DNA from: an uncultured Alphaproteobacteria bacterium
GTDB taxonomy: Bacteria; Pseudomonadota; Alphaproteobacteria; Sphingomonadales; Sphingomonadaceae
DNA: 64,000 bases
Direction: 5' to 3'
Assembly: GCA_903934325.1 (NCBI GenBank)
Contig: CAIZNH010000039.1
Location: 62,001 to 126,000 of the forward strand
Shown one piece after another: positions 10,965-17,930 of the stretch. The position numbers and the translations under genes were made by a program. Below the pieces are notes generated by a model. It saw only the letters and a list, made by a program, of their open reading frames with translations, ran no database searches and was not told where the DNA came from. The stretch's first letter is position 1. Each line of letters starts with the position of its first letter.

Positions 10965-11405
10965 GTGAGCGGCGCACGACCGACCAGGCTCTACACGCCG
11001 CAAGTGCTGGCGCTGGCGACAGGGCTGGCAGCTTTCCCTCTCGATGACAGCCTGCCGCTGCGCGCCGAGGCCCGTTCGCGCACCTGCGGCAGCGATATCG
11101 CGGTCGGGATCGCGATTGACCCTGCGGGCATGATCGCCCGCATCGGAATGCAGGTGCGGGCCTGCGCCATCGGGCAGGCGTCGGCCGCGCTTCTGGCGCA
11201 GGCTGCATGCGGGCGTAGCGCGCAGGAACTGGCGCGGGTGCATGAAGGGTTGGAAAGCTGGCTCGCAGGGACAGGCGAACTGCCCGATTGGCCTGATCTC
11301 GCCCTTGTCGCGCCAGCGCGTGCACACACCGCCCGCCACGGGGCCTTGCTCTTGCCGTGGACGGCGGCCAGCAAGGCGCTTTCAAGCGACGCAATCGCCC
11401 GCTAG
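10965..11405 (+). CDS. NifU/IscU N-terminal-like iron-sulfur scaffold homologue
   Basis: 146 residues from GTG 10965, 6 bases after cvpA. Conserved pieces resemble the scaffold fold: SRTCGSDIAV (Cys about 41), VRACAIGQASAALL (Cys about 67) and AACGRSAQEL (Cys about 82), giving the three-cysteine spacing of IscU/SufU-like proteins. The usual Asp after the first Cys is present as GSD rather than GD, and the sequence is divergent overall, so whether it assembles clusters is uncertain. Common neighbour of cvpA in sphingomonads. Confidence 0.7.
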   Translation: MSGARPTRLYTPQVLALATGLAAFPLDDSLPLRAEARSRTCGSDIAVGIAIDPAGMIARIGMQVRACAIGQASAALLAQAACGRSAQELARVHEGLESWLAGTGELPDWPDLALVAPARAHTARHGALLLPWTAASKALSSDAIAR

Positions 11406-11461
11406 GGGTGCAGCCAGAGACAGCGCTGCCAGCTGGCGGCGATGCATGGGGATAGAGCGAA

Positions 11462-13093
11462 ATGGCAGAGGCGCAGGCGCTCGCGGACCGCGAGCCGAGC
11501 GATAAGGAAATCCGTCTGGTCATCGGCGCGTCGAGCGCTGGCACGATCTTCGAATGGTACGATTTCTTCATCTACGGAACGCTCGCCTACATCCTCAAGG
11601 ATGCCTTCTACGCCACCGATAACGAGACGCTTGGCCTGCTGCTGGTGTGGTCGACCTTTGCGGTGGGCTTTGCCTTCCGGCCGCTGGGCGCGGTGCTGTT
11701 CGGCTTTCTGGGTGACAGGCTGGGGCGCAAATACACCTTCCTTGTCACGGTCACCCTGATGGGCATCGCCACGGCGGGTGTGGGCCTGATCCCCACGGTC
11801 GATACCATCGGCATGGCGGCGCCGATCATCGTCATCCTGCTGCGGGTGATCCAGGGCCTTGCGCTCGGCGGCGAATATGGCGGGGCGGCGATCTATGTCG
11901 CCGAGCACGCCCCGCCCGAAAAGCGCGGGTTCTACACCAGCTTCATTCAGGCGAGCGTGGCCGGGGGCTTTGTGCTCTCGATCATCGTGGTGCTGGCTTG
12001 CCGCGCGCTGATCCCGGCCGAGGCCTTCGCCGCATGGGGCTGGCGCGTGCCTTTCCTGCTGTCGATCGCGCTCCTCGCAATTTCGCTGTGGATGCGCCTC
12101 AAGCTGTCCGAAAGCCCTGTGTTTCAGGCGATGAAGGCCGCGGGCGAGACGAGCGGCAATCCCTTTGTCGAAAGCATGACCTATCCCGGCAACCCCAAGC
12201 GATTGTTCGTCGCCCTGTTCGGGATCACCGGCATCCTGACGACGGTGTGGTACACCGGCTTCTTCTCGGCGATGAGCTTCCTGCGCGGGCCGATGCATGT
12301 CGATGATCTCACGGTGGAGCTGGTGCTGCTCGGATCGGGCCTGATCGTGATGGGGTTCTATCTCATCATCGGCAAATGGTCTGACCGGGTCGGGCGCAAG
12401 CTGCCGATCATCATCGGCGCGGCGCTGACGCTGGCACTGCTGTTCCCGCTGTTCTGGGCGATGGGCAGTTTTGCCAACCCCGGCATTGCCGCCGCCGCGG
12501 AGGCAAATCCGGTGACGATCAGCGGCCCCCGGTGCGAGACCGATCCCTTTGCCGAGATGTTCAAGCGCGAGCAGACCGATTGCGGCAAGCTGCTTGAAAC
12601 CCTGACCGCGGCAGGCGTGCCCTACAGCCTGACGCCGGACGCGGACCTGTCGCTCAAGGTCGGCGGCGAGGCGGTGGCGATCGACCCGGCGTGGTTCGCC
12701 GATGGCGCGGCGCGCAAGGCGGGCGTTCTCGGCGCGCTCGGGGAATATGGCTTCGACTTTTCCAAGCAGAGCCCGAGCGGGGCCAATCTCGCGGGAATTG
12801 TCGCTGTGCTGCTGGCGCTGGGTATGCTCTCCGCGCTGACCTATGGTTCGGTCGCAGCGCTCTTGTCCGAGATGTTCCCGCCGCGCATCCGCTATTCCTC
12901 GATGTCGATCCCCTATCACATCGGCGCGGGCTATCTCGGCGGGTTCCTGCCGCTGATTGCGGGCGTGATCGTGGCGAGCACCGGGGATATCTACGCCGGG
13001 CTGTGGTACACGTGGGGCGTGGTCGCCTTCGGGCTGCTGGTGGCATGGTGGGGGATCCCCGGCGGGCCGCCGAAAGACTTCGCGGATGACTGA
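11462..13093 (+). CDS. MFS transporter, metabolite:H+ symporter (MHS) type with a large periplasmic loop
   Basis: 543 residues. Starts with the MHS signature region ASSAGTIFEWYDFFIYGTLA, then the MFS motif GDRLGRKYTF, a second copy WSDRVGRKLPI, and GLALGGEYGGAAIYVAEHAP. Twelve helices are expected. Between the helix ending near residue 335 and that starting near 441 lies an extra hydrophilic segment of about 100 residues with two cysteines (358 and 374), longer than in ProP/KgtP-type carriers. Substrate unknown; family members carry organic acids or osmolytes. The C-terminus overlaps alr by 8 bases. Confidence 0.88.
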   Translation: MAEAQALADREPSDKEIRLVIGASSAGTIFEWYDFFIYGTLAYILKDAFYATDNETLGLLLVWSTFAVGFAFRPLGAVLFGFLGDRLGRKYTFLVTVTLMGIATAGVGLIPTVDTIGMAAPIIVILLRVIQGLALGGEYGGAAIYVAEHAPPEKRGFYTSFIQASVAGGFVLSIIVVLACRALIPAEAFAAWGWRVPFLLSIALLAISLWMRLKLSESPVFQAMKAAGETSGNPFVESMTYPGNPKRLFVALFGITGILTTVWYTGFFSAMSFLRGPMHVDDLTVELVLLGSGLIVMGFYLIIGKWSDRVGRKLPIIIGAALTLALLFPLFWAMGSFANPGIAAAAEANPVTISGPRCETDPFAEMFKREQTDCGKLLETLTAAGVPYSLTPDADLSLKVGGEAVAIDPAWFADGAARKAGVLGALGEYGFDFSKQSPSGANLAGIVAVLLALGMLSALTYGSVAALLSEMFPPRIRYSSMSIPYHIGAGYLGGFLPLIAGVIVASTGDIYAGLWYTWGVVAFGLLVAWWGIPGGPPKDFADD

Positions 13094-14138
13094 GATTGCG
13101 CTGCCGCCGCCGAGCCTGCGGCTGACGGTCGACAGGGCTGCGCTCGCCGCTAACTGGCAGGCGCTTGATCGCCTCTCGGGCGCTGCGGCTGCCGGGGCGG
13201 CGGTCAAGGCGGATTGCTATGGCCTCGGGGTCGATACCTGCGTTCCGGTGCTGCGCGATGCGGGCTGCACCAATTTCTTCGTCGCACACTGGAGCGAGGT
13301 GGCGGCGGTCGCGGCTCATGTTCCGGCTGCGCAGATTGCTGTGCTGCACGGGCCTTTGAGCGAAGCCGATTGCGCCTATGCCAAGGCAAGCGGCGCGGTG
13401 CCGGTGATCAATTCGCTCGAACAGGCGGCTTTGTGGAGCGCGAGTGGCGGTGGACGCTGCCACCTGATGGTCGATACCGGCATCAACCGGCTCGGCATTG
13501 CTCTTGCCGAAGCAGGCGATCCGCGCATCGCCGCACTCGATATCGACATCCTCATGAGCCACCTCGCCAGCGCGGACGAGAAGACCGCAATGAACCGGAT
13601 GCAGGCCGAATTGCTGGAGGAAGCCGCTGAAGCGATCCCGCATCGGCGCGTAAGCCTTGCCAACAGCGCCGGGATTGCGCTGGGGGGCAGCTTTGCCTTC
13701 GATCTCACCCGTCCCGGCCTTGCGCTTTACGGAGGCATCCCGCGCAGCGAGCTGGCTGATCACATCCAGCCCGTTGCGCAGGTGCAGGCTCAGGTGCTCC
13801 AGACCCGCCACCTCGCGCCGGGGGAGGGAGTGGGCTACAACGCCACCTTCATGGCTCCCACGCATATGCGGGTGGGCACGGTCTCGATCGGCTATGCCGA
13901 CGGCTTCCTGCGGCTGCGCGGTCCGGGCAATGCGCTGTTTGCGCAAGGTCGCCGCCTGCCGATCCTTGGCAAGGTATCGATGGACATGGTCGTGATCGAT
14001 CTGGCCGAGGCCCCGGATCTGGCGGCGGGCGACTGGGTGGATGTGCCATGGGACATCAATGATTGTGCGCAGCAAAACACGCTGTCGCCTTACGAATTGC
14101 TGACCGTGATCGGGGGCCGTTTACGCCACCGGGGATAG
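13086..14138 (+). CDS. alr: Alanine racemase
   Basis: 350 residues; PLP enzyme supplying D-alanine for peptidoglycan. The PLP lysine is in AAVKADCYGLG (about 39), the catalytic tyrosine in GVGYNATF (about 252), with MVDTGINRLG and SIGYADGFLR as further family motifs. ATG 13086 overlaps the transporter stop by 8 bases, indicating translational coupling. Downstream is phaR after 76 bases that contain a palindrome. Length and motifs are complete. Confidence 0.96.
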   Translation: MTEIALPPPSLRLTVDRAALAANWQALDRLSGAAAAGAAVKADCYGLGVDTCVPVLRDAGCTNFFVAHWSEVAAVAAHVPAAQIAVLHGPLSEADCAYAKASGAVPVINSLEQAALWSASGGGRCHLMVDTGINRLGIALAEAGDPRIAALDIDILMSHLASADEKTAMNRMQAELLEEAAEAIPHRRVSLANSAGIALGGSFAFDLTRPGLALYGGIPRSELADHIQPVAQVQAQVLQTRHLAPGEGVGYNATFMAPTHMRVGTVSIGYADGFLRLRGPGNALFAQGRRLPILGKVSMDMVVIDLAEAPDLAAGDWVDVPWDINDCAQQNTLSPYELLTVIGGRLRHRG

Positions 14139-14159
14139 GCCTTTGCGGCTCATATTGCG

Positions 14160-14174
14160 CTGCACATTGTGCAG
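14160..14174. promoter_or_regulatory. Palindrome upstream of phaR, candidate PhaR operator
   Basis: CTGCACATTGTGCAG is a 15-base palindrome (arms CTGCAC/GTGCAG, centre ATT), 41 bases before the phaR start. PhaR regulators in alphaproteobacteria bind TGCA-rich elements and repress their own gene and phasin genes, so autoregulation is plausible. It may overlap a weak promoter (TTGCGC at 14155, 17-base spacer). Operator identity is inferred. Confidence 0.45.
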
Positions 14175-14214
14175 GTGCTAAGAGGCCGCAGGGGTCAACA
14201 TCCGGGATAGAACA

Positions 14215-14796
14215 ATGGTCGGCAGATCGAAGACGGCATCGGGCGCAGCAGGCGATGCGGTAATCATCAAGAAATACGCCAACCGGCGGCTCTACAACAC
14301 CGCATCCTCCAGCTACATCACGCTTGAGGATCTCGCCCGGATGGTGCGCGAGAATGTCGATTTCCAGGTGCTCGATGCCAAGACCGGCGACGACATCACC
14401 CATTCGATCCTCACCCAGATCATCATGGATGAAGAGGCCAATGGCGGGCAGATGCTCCCGGTCAGCTTCCTCAGGCAGCTGATCGGAATGTACGGCAATT
14501 CGATGCAGGCGCTGATGCCGTCCTATCTCGAAGCCAGCATGGCCAATTTCCGCGATAACCAGTCGAAGATCCGCGAAGCCTTCGAAAAGGGCATCAGCGC
14601 CACGCCCTTTGCTGCGATCCATGAAACCAACATGGCGATGATGCGCGCGGCAGCCGATGTGTTCCTGCCCGGCATGGGCAAGGGCAAGGCCAAGCCTTCC
14701 GCCCCCGCTGCTCCGGCCGAGAGCCGCGACGAGATCGCCGCTCTGCGCGAACAGATGGCGGCGATGCAAAAGAAGCTGGACGAATTGGGCAAATAG
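14215..14796 (+). CDS. phaR: Polyhydroxyalkanoate synthesis repressor PhaR
   Basis: 193 residues. The N-terminal PHB/PHA accumulation DNA-binding domain is clear: VIIKKYANRRLYNTASSSYI followed by TLEDLARMVRENVDFQVLDAKT (about 17-65), then the regulator domain with THSILTQIIMDEEANG. The C-terminal third is Ala/Pro-rich and ends in a short coiled coil (EQMAAMQKKLDELGK). Senses PHA granules and represses phasin and related genes in characterised relatives. No PHA synthase or phasin gene lies in this window. Confidence 0.95.
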   Translation: MVGRSKTASGAAGDAVIIKKYANRRLYNTASSSYITLEDLARMVRENVDFQVLDAKTGDDITHSILTQIIMDEEANGGQMLPVSFLRQLIGMYGNSMQALMPSYLEASMANFRDNQSKIREAFEKGISATPFAAIHETNMAMMRAAADVFLPGMGKGKAKPSAPAAPAESRDEIAALREQMAAMQKKLDELGK

Positions 14797-14840
14797 CGCC
14801 GATAGGGCGCGCCGCTCTTCACATTTCAGGAATTCGCTTC

Positions 14841-16385
14841 GTGTCCCAGATCCGCCACGCGCTCACCGTCAAGCGCGAAGACGACTTTGCCAAGTGGTAT
14901 CAGGAGGTCATCTCCGCCGCCGATCTCGCCGAGGAATCGGGCGTGCGCGGCTGCATGGTGATCAAGCCCTGGGGCTACGGCATCTGGGAACGCATCCAGC
15001 GCCTGATGGACGACCGGATCAAGGCTGCGGGCGTTTCGAACTGCTATTTCCCGCTGTTCATCCCGCTCGCCAATTTCACCCGCGAGGCCGAGCACGTAGA
15101 AGGCTTTGCCAAGGAAATGGCGGTCGTCACCCACCACCGCCTGATTTCGGATGGCAAGGGCGGATTGATCCCCGATCCCTCCGCCAAGCTGGAAGAGCCG
15201 CTGGTCGTCCGCCCGACGTCCGAGACGATCATCGGCGATGCCATGGCGCGCTGGGTGCAATCTTGGCGCGATCTGCCGCTGCTCACCAACCAATGGGCCA
15301 ACGTGGTGCGCTGGGAAATGCGCACGCGGATGTTCCTGCGCACCAGCGAATTCCTCTGGCAGGAAGGCCACACCGCCCACGAAACACGCGAGGATGCGCT
15401 GGTGGAAACCCACCGCGCGCTCGAAATGTATCGGGCGTGTGCCGAAGATGATCTCGCGCTCCCCGTGATAGCGGGCGAGAAGCCGGAGAACGAGCGTTTT
15501 CCCGGCGCGGTCGAGACCTGGTCGATCGAGGCGATGATGCAGGACGGCAAGGCGCTGCAAGCCGGCACCTCGCACTATCTCGGCACCAATTTCGCCCATG
15601 CGGCCGGCATCCAGTATCAGGACCGCGAAGGCTCGCAGCAGTATTGCCACACCACCAGTTGGGGCGTCTCGACGCGGCTGATTGGCGGGGTGATCATGAC
15701 CCACGGCGATGACGATGGCCTTCGCGTCCCGCCTGCCATCGCGCCGCAACAGATCGTCATCATCCCGATGCTGCGTGAGGCACCGGAGGATGCGGACCTC
15801 ATTGCCTATTGCAAAAGCGTGCGCGCCGCGCTGGCCGCACAAACCGCGCTGGGCGAACGGGTGCGAGTGTTGCTCGATGTGAAGCCCGGCAAGGCCGCGG
15901 CCAAGCGCTGGGACTGGGTCCGCAAGGGTGCGCCCGTCATCATCGAGGTTGGCCCGCGCGACATGGCCGAAGGCAAGCTCGCGGTCCTGCGCCGCGATCA
16001 GCTGTGGAATACCGCCAACGGCAAGCCTGCCTTCACCTATCCGGCCCACGGCGATTTCGTAGCTCAGGCGGGCTCGGTTCTCGAAGCCATCCAATCGGCC
16101 CTGTTCGAGGAAGCCCGCGCCCGCCGCGATGCGAACATCACCCGCGGCGTTATTGAATGGCAGGCGGTGGTCGATCACTTCGAGCAGGGCGGCAAGTACC
16201 CGGGCTGGGTCGAGGTCGAATGGTCCAAGCCCACCGGCGCGGCGCTCGAAGCCGTGGTCGAGAAGCTGAAGGCGGTGAAGCTTACCATCCGCAACGTGCC
16301 GCGCGGGGCTGAGCCGGCGAGCGGCACCTGCATCTTCACCGGCGCGCCGGCGACCGAGCGGATCCTGATCGCCCGCTCTTACTAG
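14841..16385 (+). CDS. proS: Prolyl-tRNA synthetase, archaeal/eukaryotic-type (ProS type 3)
   Basis: 514 residues from GTG 14841 (MSQIRHALTVKREDDFAKWY). Class II catalytic core: motif 2 region VVRWEMRTRMFLRTSEFLWQ, motif 3 near TTSWGVSTRLIGGVIMTHGDD. It lacks the bacterial-type editing insertion between motifs 2 and 3, has the anticodon-binding domain, then a C-terminal extension ending in Tyr (IARSY), the hallmark of the Thermus/archaeal/eukaryotic form, whose terminal Tyr reaches the active site. Many alphaproteobacteria instead use a shorter bacterial-like ProS, so this suggests ancestral replacement. Sits alone after phaR. Confidence 0.95.
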   Translation: MSQIRHALTVKREDDFAKWYQEVISAADLAEESGVRGCMVIKPWGYGIWERIQRLMDDRIKAAGVSNCYFPLFIPLANFTREAEHVEGFAKEMAVVTHHRLISDGKGGLIPDPSAKLEEPLVVRPTSETIIGDAMARWVQSWRDLPLLTNQWANVVRWEMRTRMFLRTSEFLWQEGHTAHETREDALVETHRALEMYRACAEDDLALPVIAGEKPENERFPGAVETWSIEAMMQDGKALQAGTSHYLGTNFAHAAGIQYQDREGSQQYCHTTSWGVSTRLIGGVIMTHGDDDGLRVPPAIAPQQIVIIPMLREAPEDADLIAYCKSVRAALAAQTALGERVRVLLDVKPGKAAAKRWDWVRKGAPVIIEVGPRDMAEGKLAVLRRDQLWNTANGKPAFTYPAHGDFVAQAGSVLEAIQSALFEEARARRDANITRGVIEWQAVVDHFEQGGKYPGWVEVEWSKPTGAALEAVVEKLKAVKLTIRNVPRGAEPASGTCIFTGAPATERILIARSY

Positions 16386-16422
16386 ACTTGCACCAAGGCT
16401 AAGGCGCGGGCAGACAGGGCGC

Positions 16423-17799
16423 ATGATCAAACATGCCCTCCTGCTGGCTGCGCTCGTCGCCGCCGCCCCGCTCGCCGCTCAAGACCACGCTGCCGATGCT
16501 GTCTCGGCCGAGCGGCTCAAGGGCGATGTCGAAAAGCTGGTCAGCTTCGGCACGCGCCACACACTGTCCTCGCAGACCGATCCCAAGCGCGGCATCGGCG
16601 CGGCGGTCGACTGGGGGCTGGCCGAATTCAAACGCATTGGCGCCAAGTGCGGCGGCTGCCTTGAGGTTCTTCCGGTGGGCGAGGTGATCCAGCCCGATGC
16701 GCGCCGCATTCCGGTCGCCACCCTGGTGCGCAATGCGGTCGCGATCCAGCGCGGCACCGAGCGGCCCAATGAAGTCGTGATCGTCCAGGGCCACATCGAC
16801 AGCCGCGTCTCCGATCCGCTCGATTTCACCCGCGATGCGCCGGGCGCGAATGACGACGGCAGCGGTACCGCGCTGGTGCTGGAAGCGGCGCGGGTGCTTA
16901 GCGGCACGAAATATCCCACCACCATCATCTACGCCCTGCTTTCGGGCGAGGAGCAGGGGCTGTTTGGCGGGCGCATCCTCGCCGATTGGGCGGCGGCACA
17001 GGGCTATACCGTCAAGGCCGTGCTCAACAACGACATCGTCGGCAATTCCTGCGGCAAGGACGGCTATTGCGAGCCTAGGGTCGTGCGCGTCTTTTCAGAA
17101 GGCCCGCGCGCCGATCTGACCGATGCCCTGCGTGCGGCGGGAACCCGCTTTGGCGGCGAGAATGACACGCCCTCGCGCAATCTCTCGCGCTGGGTGGCAG
17201 CGCTTTCGGCCAAGCACCCCGAGGAAATGCAGGTCCGCCAGATCTGGCGCACCGACCGCATGGGCCGCGGCGGGGATCAGGTGCCGTTCCTGCAAAAGGG
17301 CTTCCCCGCGATCCGCTTTACCGTCGGGGTCGAGGATTACGATCACCAGCATCAGGATCTGCGCACCGAAGGCGGCGTGTTCTATGGTGACACGATCGAG
17401 GAGATGGACTTCGCCTATCTCGCCGGAGTGACGAAGCTCAACGTCCGCGCGCTCGATGCGCTCGCCCGCGCGCCGATGCCGCCCAAGGTGACGGTGGACG
17501 CGGCGGTGCGGGTGGATACCGAATTGAAGTGGAAAGCCGTTCCGGGCGCGCAGGTCTATTCGGTCGCCACGCGGGCAACCGATGCGCCCGAATGGAGCAA
17601 GGACATGGTGCTCGTCTATATCGACGGCTCGCAGGCCGACAACGCGGCAGCCGCAGCCGAGGGCCGTGTGTTCACAAATGTCCGCAAGTTGCGCGGCGAT
17701 GACTGGATGTTTGGCGTTGCAGCCTGCACGGGCATGTTCTGCTCGCCTGTCTCCAGCGCGGTCCCGGGCGGGGCATTCGAACCGGTGGCGAAGGAGTAG
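16423..17799 (+). CDS. Exported M28-family zinc aminopeptidase
   Basis: 458 residues with an N-terminal signal peptide (MIKHALLLAALVAAAPLAAQ). The M28 di-zinc ligands are visible in order: His-x-Asp in GHIDSRVSD (about 125), Asp in GANDDGSGTAL, the catalytic Glu pair in LSGEEQGLFGG, Asp in LNNDIVGNSC and His in YDHQHQDLRTEGG. A C-terminal domain of about 110 residues, fibronectin-like in character, follows. Probably a periplasmic or secreted peptidase acting on N-termini; substrate unknown. Single gene, preceded by proS. Confidence 0.9.
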   Translation: MIKHALLLAALVAAAPLAAQDHAADAVSAERLKGDVEKLVSFGTRHTLSSQTDPKRGIGAAVDWGLAEFKRIGAKCGGCLEVLPVGEVIQPDARRIPVATLVRNAVAIQRGTERPNEVVIVQGHIDSRVSDPLDFTRDAPGANDDGSGTALVLEAARVLSGTKYPTTIIYALLSGEEQGLFGGRILADWAAAQGYTVKAVLNNDIVGNSCGKDGYCEPRVVRVFSEGPRADLTDALRAAGTRFGGENDTPSRNLSRWVAALSAKHPEEMQVRQIWRTDRMGRGGDQVPFLQKGFPAIRFTVGVEDYDHQHQDLRTEGGVFYGDTIEEMDFAYLAGVTKLNVRALDALARAPMPPKVTVDAAVRVDTELKWKAVPGAQVYSVATRATDAPEWSKDMVLVYIDGSQADNAAAAAEGRVFTNVRKLRGDDWMFGVAACTGMFCSPVSSAVPGGAFEPVAKE

Positions 17800-17804
17800 C
17801 CATT

Positions 17805-17905
17805 CGTCATTGCGAGGCCCGTCAGGGCCGCGGCAATCCATGATCCGGCCTAGTGGCTAAGGCGAATGTCTGTCCATGGATTGCTTCGCTCCGCTCGCAA
17901 TGACG
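17805..17905. repeat. REP-like palindromic element, type B
   Basis: 101-base element with outer arms CGTCATTGCGAG (17805-17816) and CTCGCAATGACG (17894-17905), and inner arms GGCAATCCATG (17832-17842) and CATGGATTGC (17875-17884). The right half reads ATTGCTTCGCTCCGCTCGCA. This is a widespread dispersed repeat in alphaproteobacteria, recognisable from its CGTCATTGCGAG/GCAATCCA core. The left half has lost part of its match, so the copy is degenerate. It occupies nearly all of the gap upstream of rnr. Confidence 0.82.
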
Positions 17906-17930
17906 AGGCTTATGGGTTAGGGCCATATCC

